64,000 nucleotides of DNA from Rhodococcoides kroppenstedtii (GCF_900111805.1 NZ_FOJN01000016.1:1-64000), one strand, 5' to 3'; positions 17,112 to 26,858 are shown, counted from the stretch's first letter. The notes: generated from the letters alone by a model not told the origin. Numbers and translations: made by a program.

Positions 17112-17604
17112 TGGCGGACCTCCATGCGTTCATGGAGCTGCGGTAGAGCGCGGCGTGCACCACCGCGGCGCCGACGATCCACCCCAGCCCGGTGCGGAAG
17201 CCGAACAGCGACGAGTCCGTCAGTGACGCCCGCTCGAGCACGTCCGCCAGCGACCCGATGCCGAAGACGACGTACACCGCGACGAGCAGTCCGTGACCGA
17301 CGGCGCACACCCGCCAGCGTCCGAAGTGTGCGCCGACCGCCCCCACGGCGGCGCACAGGATGAAGAGGTACCCCCAGGTGTCGAGCGGCGCGGCGCGTTC
17401 GACGGACGACAGCACGGCCGGGACCGTGTCGGCGGGCATGGCGACGTAGTCGAGTCCGCGGAAGAACGCGACGGTCAGCATGCCCATCTGGACGAAGAAG
17501 GCGTCCGCGCTGTCGATGCGGAAGTCGGCGCGCAGGCGGATGAAGCGAGCCGCGAGCGGGAAGCTCGCGACTCGCCGGAGCACCCGGCGCCGCCACCGCA
17601 CCAT
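17101..17604 (-). CDS. Multi-pass membrane protein of the lysis region (holin-like)
   Basis: 167 residues from ATG 17604, which overlaps the holin stop as ATGA. An arginine-rich N terminus is followed by about four hydrophobic segments (FFVQMGMLTVAFF, WGYLFILCAAVGAVGAHF, GHGLLVAVYVVFGIGSL, GLGWIVGAAVVHAAL). It is translationally coupled to the holin and could be a second holin or antiholin. No family recognised beyond topology. Confidence 0.65.
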   Translation of the reverse strand: MVRWRRRVLRRVASFPLAARFIRLRADFRIDSADAFFVQMGMLTVAFFRGLDYVAMPADTVPAVLSSVERAAPLDTWGYLFILCAAVGAVGAHFGRWRVCAVGHGLLVAVYVVFGIGSLADVLERASLTDSSLFGFRTGLGWIVGAAVVHAALYRSSMNAWRSANAR

Positions 17605-18104
17605 CAGTCGCCGTCGACGCTGGAGACGCTGCCCGTCGGATCGATGACCGGGACCGCGACGGGGATGACCGGGGCGGTGGACGGCAAGCCCTTGGTGGCG
17701 CCGAGGTTCAGGGTTCCGAGCGAGGTCAAGACGGAGACGAGGGCGGCGGTGCCGGCGAGGGCGAGGGCGTTCTTCCAGTCGATGTCGGCCCAGCCCCCGG
17801 CGACCGGGATGGCGCCGACCAGGGTGCCGGCGAAGGTGCGGGCCGCGCGGTCGAGTATGTCGACGAGCGGGTTGCCGGAGGTGAGGGCGGCGGCGGTGCT
17901 GACCGCGACGAGGACGGTGACGAGGGTGGCCAGGCCTGCGGAGCCGAGGACCTGCGTCCACGACACCGACAGCACGGTGCCGGCGAGAAGGAACAGCGTC
18001 ACGTTCTGCACGAACGTCTTGACGGCGCGGTCGGTGAGGTCGAGGAAGAACGCCTTGGTGCCGAGGGCGGGGCCGAAGCTCACCTCGGTGGTCGCGTGGG
18101 TCAT
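17604..18104 (-). CDS. Putative holin
   Basis: 166 residues directly downstream of the endolysin. Three hydrophobic segments (VTLFLLAGTVLSVSW, GLATLVTVLVAVSTAAAL, NALALAGTAALVSVLTSL) with a charged N terminus match the r1t-type holin layout found in actinophages. The family oligomerises in the cytoplasmic membrane to release or activate the endolysin at a set time. Confidence 0.75.
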   Translation of the reverse strand: MTHATTEVSFGPALGTKAFFLDLTDRAVKTFVQNVTLFLLAGTVLSVSWTQVLGSAGLATLVTVLVAVSTAAALTSGNPLVDILDRAARTFAGTLVGAIPVAGGWADIDWKNALALAGTAALVSVLTSLGTLNLGATKGLPSTAPVIPVAVPVIDPTGSVSSVDGD

Positions 18105-18143
18105 GACGGTGGGTCCTTTCGTGGTGGTGCGGGGGTGGGTGGA

Positions 18144-19805
18144 TCAGAGGAAGCCGAGGGGGGTCGTCGGGGCGACCCACTCGACGGTGACCTCGTCGTC
18201 GGTGTCCAGGCCGAGTCCGGCCAGGACCGTCGGGGAGACGTCGACGACGCGCTTGGTGGGTGCCGGGCCCCAGTCGGCCGGCCGCAGGACGACCGAGCGG
18301 CCGCCGCCGGTGACCTTGACCCGCTTCGAGGCCAGGACCGTCTTGAGGCGCATCTTCTCGGCCGGGGTGATGTCGGTGCGGTCGACCGGTCCGACCCATC
18401 CGGGTGTGCCGGTGCGGTGCTGCGCCAGCCCGACGTACCCCCACCGCATGGCGCAGTAGAACGGGTCACGGGGGTTGTCCGCCGGTTCGCCGGAGACGCC
18501 CATGTTCCGGCCGCGCGTGGAGGCGTCACCCGGGGTCGCGAAGTGGCTGATGCCGCCGACCCACTTGTTGTCGCGCGGGGTGAGCTGCCGCTCGTCGTCG
18601 GAGGGGACGTACCCGGCCGGGGCGGGCGGGGCGGGCGCCGGGGCGACGGGCGCGCGGGGCGGCGAGATCGGCCGCACCTTGCCGGTCTCCCCGACGAACG
18701 CGATCGCCGAGTTCGTCGCCGCGGTCCAGTAGACGACGCCGTGCTCGAAGCGCTGCCACTTGCCCTCGGCCCAGTCCATCTCGTCGGACAGCGGCCAGCC
18801 CAGCTCACCGCGCTCGTAGTCCAGGGAGGCGTACTTCTCACGGATGGTGCCCTGGACGATGTAGGCGTTGACGGTGGTCGGTTCCTCGGCGCGGTCGTAG
18901 ACGGTGCCGTGCTGGAATGCCTGCACGACGCCGCCCGCGACGGGGCGGCCCGTCGATCGGGTGAACGGGAGCAGGTCGAGCTTGGGACCGCGCGGGTAGC
19001 CCAGTCGCCCGGCCTCGTAGCCGGTGGCGGCGAAGGCGTCGCCGATCGGGCCGAACGGGATCGCGTACGCGGCGCGGCCCTCGTCGACGGTCGGCGACCA
19101 GTACACCCACCCGTGCTCGTACTGGGCGAAGCGGCCGGCGCCGTCGGGGGTGGTGACCTCGCGGCCGTCGGAGACCTTGGCGCCGAGCCAGTCGTTCGCG
19201 GCGCGGCACTGCTCGATCACCGTGGGCAGCGCGGGGTCCGGACCGGCCGGGACGACGTCGGTGCCCTCCCGGACGAAGCGGTCGACGTGACCGGCGTAGA
19301 CGTCCCAGGGGAAGTTGTCGCCGACGTCGGTGTGGCCGGGTCCGCCGAGCACGGCCATGTTGATGCCGCGGTGGTCGGTGAGGCCGTTGCGCTTCGAGCG
19401 CAGCTCGTCCCATCCGCGCACCACGGGGTCGAAGCCGTACTTGCGGGCGTCGAGCACCTGCAGGTACGCGGCGATCTCGATGGCGTTGCCCATCCGGTCG
19501 AGCCACTCCTGCTTGGACCACCGCACGAACGACCCGGCGAAGCAGACGTTGACGACGCGGCCGTTGGCGTTGCCGACCGACCACGAGGCGTCGTCGGTGT
19601 CGACGACGGCGACGACGTTGCGGTCGTTGTCGACGGTGTAGTGGTAGCTCACCTGCGAGGACGGGTTGCACAGGTAGTTCGCCAGGGACGCGGCGGTACC
19701 GGGACCTTCCTGGGTGTGGATGGCGCCGAAGCGGATGTCGCGGACCGGGCGCGCGTGGTGGTGCGGGGACCACTGGATGCGCTCGTCGTAGGCGGGTTTG
19801 GGCAT
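18144..19805 (-). CDS. Endolysin: N-acetylmuramoyl-L-alanine amidase with LGFP-like repeats and a barrel domain
   Basis: 553 residues. Residues 1-180 form an Amidase_2 zinc amidase (FGAIHTQEG with a zinc His, GPGHTDVGDN with a second). From about 190 to 370 LGFP-like repeats appear (AGRLGYPRGPK, RGELGWPLSDE), which in Corynebacteriales bind the mycolyl-arabinogalactan wall. After a Pro/Ala linker (about 390-405) the last 150 residues look like a double-psi beta-barrel (VVLRPADWGPAP, RVVDVSPTVLAGLGL), reminiscent of RlpA/expansin folds. It cleaves the muramyl-alanine bond for lysis. Confidence 0.88.
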   Translation of the reverse strand: MPKPAYDERIQWSPHHHARPVRDIRFGAIHTQEGPGTAASLANYLCNPSSQVSYHYTVDNDRNVVAVVDTDDASWSVGNANGRVVNVCFAGSFVRWSKQEWLDRMGNAIEIAAYLQVLDARKYGFDPVVRGWDELRSKRNGLTDHRGINMAVLGGPGHTDVGDNFPWDVYAGHVDRFVREGTDVVPAGPDPALPTVIEQCRAANDWLGAKVSDGREVTTPDGAGRFAQYEHGWVYWSPTVDEGRAAYAIPFGPIGDAFAATGYEAGRLGYPRGPKLDLLPFTRSTGRPVAGGVVQAFQHGTVYDRAEEPTTVNAYIVQGTIREKYASLDYERGELGWPLSDEMDWAEGKWQRFEHGVVYWTAATNSAIAFVGETGKVRPISPPRAPVAPAPAPPAPAGYVPSDDERQLTPRDNKWVGGISHFATPGDASTRGRNMGVSGEPADNPRDPFYCAMRWGYVGLAQHRTGTPGWVGPVDRTDITPAEKMRLKTVLASKRVKVTGGGRSVVLRPADWGPAPTKRVVDVSPTVLAGLGLDTDDEVTVEWVAPTTPLGFL

Positions 19806-19848
19806 GGTGGGGCCTCCGGATCACTGGTGCTGCGGTGGTGGGGGTGCG

Positions 19849-21435
19849 CTACGTGCCGAGCGCGACGCGGGAGAGCCAGGCGCCGACGCGGCGGATCTTC
19901 CCGAGCGCGAGCGCGCCCGGTTCCTTCTCCGCTTCGCCCGACCCGATCTGCAGGGTGAACTTGCCGTGCACGCTGCGGGAGTACTCGTAGGAGATCTCCA
20001 TCAGCTTCTCGACGCGGATCTTCCCGCTCGGTGTCTCGTAGCCGACGGGATAGCCCTTCCGGACGTCGCGGCCGACGAAGTACGGTGCGCCGTGGGAGAC
20101 CTCGACGGATTGCGAGACGAAGCCGCGGTGGTCGTAGAGGGTCTTCTTCATCGAGGCGAGCGCGTTCAGAGACAGGCCCGTCACCGACGATTCGCCGAAC
20201 GCCTCCCGGAACCGCCACGGTCCCGCCTCGCGGGCGAGCCGCAGATCTTCCTGGGAGTGGAACGCCATCACGACGTCCTTGACCTGGTCTTCGAAGATGC
20301 CGAGCTGCAGCACCGGGAAGCCGGGGATGATGCTGCCTGCCGCCGAGGAGATGACGCCGAGGAGCAGGTTCGCCCCGGTGACGATGGCCTGGTTCAGCCA
20401 GTCGGGTGACTTGCCGCCCACGGTCACCTTGGTGGCGAACGGGATGTGCGTGACCTCTTCGACCTTGTCGATCGTCGAGTGCTCACCGGCGCGGTATACC
20501 GGGATGGCCTCGATCTCGGGGTCCCGCTCCCCCGGTTTCAGGATCGGGTACGTGATCCACTCGATGGCGTCCTGCGCCATGGCCAGGCCCGTGCGGATGA
20601 GACCGCCGATCGCGTTCCCGGAGAATGCGATCGGGTCGCCGAGTGGGACGAAGTCGACGATCATCGTCGGCCGGTCGAGGACGGTGAACTCGGGGAACGG
20701 TTGCTCGTGCTCGCCGGGGTTGAACCACGTCATCGTGATCGAGAGGTTCTCGACCTGGCAGATGTCGAGGGCCCAGTCGAGGAACTTGTCCATCCGAGCG
20801 ACGCCGGGCAGCCACCCGGTGCCGTCGGCCAGACCTTTCCGGCGCGGGTTGACCATCAGCGGCCACATCGCGTTGCGGAACAGGTTGTAGGTCTGCGGGT
20901 CGAGCAGGTCCCCGGACGGGATCGACCAGAGCGGTGCCTGCACCCGAATGAGGTTCGGCGTCAGCGCCATCGAGAGCAGAGTGGCCGCCGGGGCGAAGCC
21001 GCTCCACTCCTTCGGCCACTGGAACTCGGGTGGGAACCACGCATTCGGGTAGATCCGATACCAGTTCAGGAACTCGATCGGGTGCACGGCGACGATCTGA
21101 ATGAATCGCTTGCGCGTCAGCCGATCTCGCACCCGAGCGAACGTGGTGGTGAACCACACCGTCTGATACTCGGGCAGGTCGACGACGATGGGCCGGACCG
21201 CGTACTGCGACTGGCCGTAGAAGTACTCCTCCCAGACCTCGTTGTCCGGAACCGTCATCGTGAGGCTGCCGGCGGCGTTCTCCTTGTCGTTGAACTTGAG
21301 CTCGCCGAAGTCGCCGCACGGGGCGTAGAGGTCCATGAACTTGGTCATGAACCGCACCCGCGGGCGCGGGTTGCCGTACGTCGCCTGCTCCTGCGCCGCC
21401 TCGGACTGGTACTGCGCGTACGCCTCCCGGCTCAC
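19849..21435 (-). CDS. Tail-tip protein (phage gp37-like minor tail protein)
   Basis: 528 residues from GTG 21435, overlapping the preceding stop. The start FMTKFMDLYAPCGDFGELKF with SLTMTVPDNE resembles the tail-hub/tip proteins that replace the classical phage tail endopeptidase in actinophages. Internal segments (DKFLDWALDICQVENLSITM, VEEVTHIPFATKVTVGGKS) also fit. It follows the distal tail protein and precedes the lysis genes. Confidence 0.72.
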   Translation of the reverse strand: MSREAYAQYQSEAAQEQATYGNPRPRVRFMTKFMDLYAPCGDFGELKFNDKENAAGSLTMTVPDNEVWEEYFYGQSQYAVRPIVVDLPEYQTVWFTTTFARVRDRLTRKRFIQIVAVHPIEFLNWYRIYPNAWFPPEFQWPKEWSGFAPAATLLSMALTPNLIRVQAPLWSIPSGDLLDPQTYNLFRNAMWPLMVNPRRKGLADGTGWLPGVARMDKFLDWALDICQVENLSITMTWFNPGEHEQPFPEFTVLDRPTMIVDFVPLGDPIAFSGNAIGGLIRTGLAMAQDAIEWITYPILKPGERDPEIEAIPVYRAGEHSTIDKVEEVTHIPFATKVTVGGKSPDWLNQAIVTGANLLLGVISSAAGSIIPGFPVLQLGIFEDQVKDVVMAFHSQEDLRLAREAGPWRFREAFGESSVTGLSLNALASMKKTLYDHRGFVSQSVEVSHGAPYFVGRDVRKGYPVGYETPSGKIRVEKLMEISYEYSRSVHGKFTLQIGSGEAEKEPGALALGKIRRVGAWLSRVALGT

Positions 21436-22286
21436 AGCAGACCCTCGTGACGCTGCGGGACGGTCGCCCACAGCTTCGTCGTCGGGCCCGCGCCCGTGAT
21501 CTGGAACCGCACGCGCGTCACCTCCCCTGCCGGGATCGCCTTCGGGAAGTACTGGGCCTTCATCTGCGCCCACAGGCTGCGGCCGCGGTCCGACGAGCGG
21601 GCCGCGCGCTCGCGGATGGTCTGCACCCGGGTGTCGGTGTCGATGAATATCTCGCGTCCGACGCCGATGGTCACCGGCATGGTGACGTCGTTGCCCGCGT
21701 ACACCAGCCGCAGACGGCCGGGGCCGGTGAAGACGAACTTCGGCCACCCCGGCGACTGCGGCCCCGGGTAGAGGTAGAGCACCCCGGTCCCCGCGCCCGT
21801 GGTGTTGGCCCACTCGTCCTCGTCGTCCTTCGACCGGGCGTGCGGCTTGTCGGCGATGAGCATGGTGTCGAACGTCGCGCCGTTCGCCGACGCCGGGTCG
21901 GAGCCGTACGCGGGCTTGAACGACCCGCGCCGCGCCGCGACCATGCGCCACCCGGTGCCGGTGGTGAACGCGCACAGCCACCCGAGCCGGTCGCGCGGGA
22001 CGAGGGACTTGAAGTGCTCCTTGCGGCGCTGGAAGTCGGCGTTCGAGGTGCCGAGAATGTGGATCGGCAGATCGATCTCGCCGTGGTCGACGACGCCGCC
22101 GAGGTAGTTCTCGCCCTCGTCCATCGCGGCCGCGTCGAACAGTGCCTTGACGTCGACGTGGCCGAGCCCTTCCGGGCCGGACCCGACCCAGATGCCGGGG
22201 TCCCCGACGACGCCGTGGCCCGACAACGGGACCACGACGCCATTTGGGGACACCCACTGCAGGATCGACTTGTCCGCACCGATCAT
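21432..22286 (-). CDS. Distal tail (Dit-like) protein
   Basis: 284 residues immediately after the tape measure, the usual place of the distal tail protein that forms the ring below the tail tube. Contains the typical beta-rich opening (VVVPLSGHGVVGDPGIWVG), DLPIHILGTSNADFQRRKEHF, a central DEDEWANTTGAG loop, and a C-terminal strand pattern. ATG 22286 overlaps the tape-measure stop. Confidence 0.75.
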   Translation of the reverse strand: MIGADKSILQWVSPNGVVVPLSGHGVVGDPGIWVGSGPEGLGHVDVKALFDAAAMDEGENYLGGVVDHGEIDLPIHILGTSNADFQRRKEHFKSLVPRDRLGWLCAFTTGTGWRMVAARRGSFKPAYGSDPASANGATFDTMLIADKPHARSKDDEDEWANTTGAGTGVLYLYPGPQSPGWPKFVFTGPGRLRLVYAGNDVTMPVTIGVGREIFIDTDTRVQTIRERAARSSDRGRSLWAQMKAQYFPKAIPAGEVTRVRFQITGAGPTTKLWATVPQRHEGLL

Positions 22287-25200
22287 CCGCCCCAGCCTCC
22301 GATCGACGCCGCGTCGGAACGCGCCAGGTGGTTGAGTTCGGTGAAGAGTTTGCGGACCAGCTCATCGATCGACATGGTCTGCACGTCGCCCATCTGCACC
22401 AGCGGCCCGGCCGGGGCCTCCGCCGGGGGCGGCTTCTGCCCCTCGGCGCCCTGCGGATCGACCGGCGGCTGCGCGAGCGCCGGCGACGGCTGCGACACCG
22501 GAATGATCGGCAGGTCCGCGAAGTCGCCGAACCCGAAGAAGTCCAGGGTGTCCCCCAGGGTCTCCTTCGCGAAGTTCGACGCGGTCTCCCCCGCGTAGTC
22601 CGACAGCGACATCGACGACGCACCCGACGACGAAGACGGCGTCGACGAGGAGGACGGCGTCGACGAGGACGACATGCCGGCCGACGACGAGGACGACGTG
22701 CCGGCCGACGACGTCGACGGCTCGGTGGTCGACGACGACGCCGACCCGGTCGAAACGTCCGGCGACCCGGCCGACCCCATCTCGGTGTTCAGGTCCACCC
22801 CGGGCAGCGCGTCGCCGCCGACGAAGAACTCCGGCGGCAGGTGCGCGTGATCGGTGAACGACGGATCGTCCGCGCCGGCGGCTGCGCCGCCGACCTGACC
22901 GTTGCCGCGGCCGCCGCCCATCTCGACGTTCGTGCCGTCGGGCAAGGTGCCCGCGGTGTGACCGCCGTACGGGCCGCCGTTGTACCAGCCGAGGTTGAAC
23001 GACCCCGGCGGGCCCAGACCCGGCTCGAAGCCGCGCTCGGCGAGCGCCTCGGCCATGTTCCCCGTCGCGAACCGGGACCCGAACGGGTCGCGGCCGGTGG
23101 CGAAGTTCGCCAGTGCCGACATCGCCCCGGAGCAGTCACCCCAGTTGACGCCGCCCCAGACGTAGTCCGCGCCCTCGAGGCCGTTCTCGCGGGGGAACCG
23201 GTTGAGGTCGTCCGCCGAGATGAGACCACCACCGGCCAGGCCGGGCAGCATCCCGGCCAGGAACTCCGGCGAAGGTACCCACCCGGCATTCAGCGCCGCG
23301 ACCACCGCCGCGCCGCCGCCGGTCATGGCGTCTTCCTTCACCACGCCCTCACCGGCGGAGACCCGCACGATCGGCATGCCGCGACCGTCGACCCCGAGGA
23401 GTGAGTCGGAGGTGCCGGTGCCGGGCCCGAACAGGGTCCCGTCGCCGCGGCGCCCCGCGATGGTGCCGCCGGTGCGCAGCGACTGCAGGGTGTAGGCGAA
23501 CGCGCGGACCGTGGTCATGCCGGGGATCGAGAACCCGAAGATCTTGTCCGGGATCTTGGCCAGCAGGTTGCCGATGCCACGCAGCGCCGGTCGGGCGACG
23601 TCGAGGGCGCTCGAGAAGGCGGACCCGATGGCGTTGCCGACGGTGTCGAAGACGCCGCTGATGGCACTGCCGGTGGCGCCGAGGAAGTCACCGACCCCGC
23701 GGAAGGCGGAGACGATGCCGTCGAACGCCGGACGCAGCACGTTCTCCCACATCCACTTCCCGGCGTCGGCGACCGCCGTGAAGGCGCCCTGCACGATGTT
23801 CCGGAAGGTCTCCGAGTTTTGATACGCCAGCACGACACCGGCGACCAGCGCGGTCAGGGCGATCACGACCAGGCCGATCGGGTTCGCATTGAGTGCCACG
23901 TTCAGCGCCCACTGCGCCGCCGTCATGATCCCGGTCGCGGCCGCGCCGGCCACCATCACCGCGCGCTGCGCGACGAACGCCGCGCCCTGGGTGGCGAGCG
24001 CGCCGACCGTGGTCGCGGTCGAGGCGACCCAGGCACCGGACGACACCAGTGCCTGCGCCACCGCCGATGCGCTCATCGCGACGAACGAGCCGACCGCGCG
24101 GGCCTGCATGGCCACCCATCCGGCGCCGACGGCGAGTTGCGACCCGATCCAGGCGCCGGTGGTCAGAGCCGCCTGAGTGATCGCGGATGCCGACGACGCG
24201 ACGAACGCGACCGTGGCGCGGGTCGCGGTGAGCGCCCATCCGGCCGCGACGCGTGCCTGCGCGGCGAGCCACGTCCCCGCGGTCTTCGCGGCCTCCACGG
24301 TGGCGGCCGCCGACGTCGCGATGAACGAGCCGACCGCGCGGGCCTTCTGCCCTACCCAGTCTCCGGCCTTCGACGCGGTCTCCCACGCCGAGGTGATGCC
24401 GTCCTTTGCCGAGACGAACCCGTCCTTGACCGACGAGACACCGTCCTTGACGGAATCGAACACACCCTTGGCCTGCTCGAAGCCGCCGAGCGCACCGGAC
24501 AGTCCGGTCATTCCGGCCACCGTGGCGATCAGGGACCCGTCGGTCTCGGCCAGGCCGCCGGTGAACTCGTCGAGCATCGGCAGGGCGTTGTCGCCGAGGA
24601 TGCCGACGATGTTCGACTGGATGCCGCGCCCGAACTCGGTCAGCCGGGTCGCCACGTTGTCGTTGAGGGTCGCGCCCATCTCGTCTGCGGAGCCCGCGGC
24701 GTCGCGCATCCGGTCGGGCACGTTGGCCAGGCCGTCGAGGAACTGCGGAATCTGGTCGACCGAGAGGTCCTCGAGCGGGGTGCCGAACAGGGCGATGGCC
24801 GCGTTGGCCCGGTCGGCCGGGTTCTCGATGGCCAGTAGTCCCTGCGCGGTGCGCTGCAGCGCCTCCTGGGCGCCGTCGCCGCCGGCCGCGACCTTCGCCG
24901 ACATCTCCTCGGCGTTGAGCCCGATCGCCTCGTACGCCGCCGTCGACGACGTCGACATGTCGGAGCCACGGATCGTGAACTCCTTGAGCGCATCACCGGT
25001 CTTGTCGAGCGCGAACTTCCCGTTCTGCGCCGCGCCGACCAGGATTGAGAACGCCTCGTCACCCTCGAGACCGAGGGCGCGGAAGTTGGTGCCGTACTCG
25101 TTGAGGATCTCGGGCAGCTCACCGCGCATCGCCGCGGGGACCTTCTGGAACGAGGACACCAGCAGGTCGAAGCCCTCGTCGGCGGTGCCGGCCAGCCCGT

Positions 25201-26044
25201 TGCCGATCAGCTGGTTCACCGTCTGCACGGACTCGGTGACGTCGGTGCCGAACACCGACGCGAAGTCCAGGGCCTTCTTGGTGATGCGCTCCATCGACCC
25301 GTCGTCGAGGTACGCCCCACCCTCGTCGAGCCCGCCGAGGGTCGAAGACACCGCGTCGATGGCGGTGGTGACCTCACCGAGGTTCTCGCCGTACGCCTGC
25401 GCGTAGACCTTGCCCGCCATCTCGCCGTACTGCTTCGCCGCCTCCGGGGTGGACCCCAGCGCTGCGTTCAGCTTGTCGGTGGTCACCTCGTTGGACATGG
25501 CGGTGCTGATGCCGCCCACCGCGGTGGACAGGCCCGCCGCGCCGGCGGTCAGCGCGGCCAGCTGCTTGATCCCGCCCCCGACGGACGAGAACATGCCCTT
25601 GAGCGCACCGTCGCCGCGGCGAGCCGAGTTCGACACCTCGTCGGTCGCCGACGACGCCCGCGCCTCCGCGGCAGCGAGCTGGTCGGCGGCGGTGGTGGCG
25701 TTGCGGGTCGCGGCGGCGACGCCGCGCTGCGCCCGCTCGACCGCCTCCACCGCGGAGGTGTACCGGGCGCCGGAGGTGATGCCGCGGTCGGTCAGCTCCG
25801 CGAGACGAGCCTCGGCGACCGTGCGCTTGCCGACGGCGTCGGCGGCCTTGTCGTTCGCCGCCGCCACCCGGGCGGTCGCCTTCTCGACCGCCGCGCGGGA
25901 CGCCTCGACGCCTGACGCCATGGCCGACCCGATGGCGCGGCCGGCGCGTTCACCGGCACCGGCCGTGCCCTCGGTCAGACGACGCCCGAAGTCCCGGAAC
26001 GACGGGAGAATCGGAAGCCAGACTGTGTCGTCTTCGTCGGCCAC
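22283..26044 (-). CDS. Tape measure protein with an embedded NlpC/P60-like peptidase domain
   Basis: 1253 residues, long enough for a tail near 190 nm by the usual residue-to-length relation. The N-terminal half is Ala-rich and helical; a hydrophobic block spans about 580-770 (WALTATRATVAFVASSASAI). Around 950-1040, YVWGGVNWGDCSGAMSAL with GGHTAGTLPDG carries the Cys and His expected in an NlpC/P60-type cell-wall hydrolase. Then comes a Ser/Thr-rich tract (about 1095-1145). Such domains help the tail pass the peptidoglycan. Confidence 0.88.
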   Translation of the reverse strand: MADEDDTVWLPILPSFRDFGRRLTEGTAGAGERAGRAIGSAMASGVEASRAAVEKATARVAAANDKAADAVGKRTVAEARLAELTDRGITSGARYTSAVEAVERAQRGVAAATRNATTAADQLAAAEARASSATDEVSNSARRGDGALKGMFSSVGGGIKQLAALTAGAAGLSTAVGGISTAMSNEVTTDKLNAALGSTPEAAKQYGEMAGKVYAQAYGENLGEVTTAIDAVSSTLGGLDEGGAYLDDGSMERITKKALDFASVFGTDVTESVQTVNQLIGNGLAGTADEGFDLLVSSFQKVPAAMRGELPEILNEYGTNFRALGLEGDEAFSILVGAAQNGKFALDKTGDALKEFTIRGSDMSTSSTAAYEAIGLNAEEMSAKVAAGGDGAQEALQRTAQGLLAIENPADRANAAIALFGTPLEDLSVDQIPQFLDGLANVPDRMRDAAGSADEMGATLNDNVATRLTEFGRGIQSNIVGILGDNALPMLDEFTGGLAETDGSLIATVAGMTGLSGALGGFEQAKGVFDSVKDGVSSVKDGFVSAKDGITSAWETASKAGDWVGQKARAVGSFIATSAAATVEAAKTAGTWLAAQARVAAGWALTATRATVAFVASSASAITQAALTTGAWIGSQLAVGAGWVAMQARAVGSFVAMSASAVAQALVSSGAWVASTATTVGALATQGAAFVAQRAVMVAGAAATGIMTAAQWALNVALNANPIGLVVIALTALVAGVVLAYQNSETFRNIVQGAFTAVADAGKWMWENVLRPAFDGIVSAFRGVGDFLGATGSAISGVFDTVGNAIGSAFSSALDVARPALRGIGNLLAKIPDKIFGFSIPGMTTVRAFAYTLQSLRTGGTIAGRRGDGTLFGPGTGTSDSLLGVDGRGMPIVRVSAGEGVVKEDAMTGGGAAVVAALNAGWVPSPEFLAGMLPGLAGGGLISADDLNRFPRENGLEGADYVWGGVNWGDCSGAMSALANFATGRDPFGSRFATGNMAEALAERGFEPGLGPPGSFNLGWYNGGPYGGHTAGTLPDGTNVEMGGGRGNGQVGGAAAGADDPSFTDHAHLPPEFFVGGDALPGVDLNTEMGSAGSPDVSTGSASSSTTEPSTSSAGTSSSSSAGMSSSSTPSSSSTPSSSSGASSMSLSDYAGETASNFAKETLGDTLDFFGFGDFADLPIIPVSQPSPALAQPPVDPQGAEGQKPPPAEAPAGPLVQMGDVQTMSIDELVRKLFTELNHLARSDAASIGGWGG

Positions 26045-26055
26045 GAGTGCCCTCC

Positions 26056-26490
26056 CTACGTCGAGGACGGCGGGGCGATCGACCGCAGGTAGTCGACGAC
26101 GTCCTGCGACGTCGCCTCACCCCGATCACCCACCGTGAGCTTGTCTTTCGACCACGGGAAGGTCTTGAACTTCGGCCACTTCGGGCGTTTGCGCTTCTGC
26201 CACACCAGACGGGCATCGAGGTGGTCGAGCTTGTGCCAGATGCCCCACAGCAGGGACTCGGTGTTCGTCCACTGCTGCCCGTCGAGGTGGGCCCGGTGCC
26301 ACGCCCCGCCGGGTGAGAGATGCTCCTTGAGCACCCGCACCTGGCGGAGCGTGACTTCCCCGCGCCAGAACGCTCCGATGACGTCGAAGTGGTACTCCGC
26401 TATCAGCGCGGCTTCGAGCGCCTCTGCATGCGGTTGGAGTACTTGCCGGACCGTGTAGGACCCAGGTTGTCGCGAGTGTGTTCCTGCCAC
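26056..26490 (-). CDS. Tail assembly chaperone, frameshift product (gpT-like)
   Basis: The second reading frame of the tail chaperone pair, -1 relative to the upstream gene and overlapping its last 88 bases. Residues such as EALEAALIAEYHFDVIGAFW and LRQVRVLKEHLSPGGAWHRA are characteristic of the gpT-like half, which binds the tail tube and tape measure during assembly. The frame is open further upstream, so it is expressed by frameshifting. I found no canonical XXXYYYZ slip site. Confidence 0.8.
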   Translation of the reverse strand: MAGTHSRQPGSYTVRQVLQPHAEALEAALIAEYHFDVIGAFWRGEVTLRQVRVLKEHLSPGGAWHRAHLDGQQWTNTESLLWGIWHKLDHLDARLVWQKRKRPKWPKFKTFPWSKDKLTVGDRGEATSQDVVDYLRSIAPPSST

Positions 26491-26753
26491 GCGGTCAGGG
26501 CCTTGTCGATCTGGGTGGTGCCGCCGCCGGCCGCGCGAAACTCGTCGGCCTGGTCACCGAGGTAGAAGTCGATGATGCCGTCGAGGTCGCTCGGCGCGAT
26601 GTCCTGCAGCTCGAACTTCTCGGTGTCGGTGATCTCGTTCGGGTCCTTGCAGTTCCACGTCTGCCCCTTGAACACGAAGGGGAACGTGTCGGCCGAGCCG
26701 AGTTCCTCTTCACGCTTGGCGGCGATGGCGTCGAGATCGATCTGGAATGCCAT
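26403..26753 (-). CDS. Tail assembly chaperone (gpG-like)
   Basis: 116 residues from ATG 26753 (MAFQIDLDAIAAKREEELG). Position between tail-tube and tape-measure genes, the acidic helix-rich make-up (FELQDIAPSDLDGIIDFYL) and the overlap with a -1 frame identify the first of the two chaperones conserved in long-tailed phages. Confidence 0.85.
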   Translation of the reverse strand: MAFQIDLDAIAAKREEELGSADTFPFVFKGQTWNCKDPNEITDTEKFELQDIAPSDLDGIIDFYLGDQADEFRAAGGGTTQIDKALTAWQEHTRDNLGPTRSGKYSNRMQRRSKPR

Positions 26754-26858
26754 GGTGGGTCTTCCTTTTCTGTGCACTGGTGGGCCTTGCTCGATGGAAT
26801 GACGACGGCGCGGGCGAAGGCCCACCACAGACAACCCGCGCCGCCGCCGTCATCGGGA

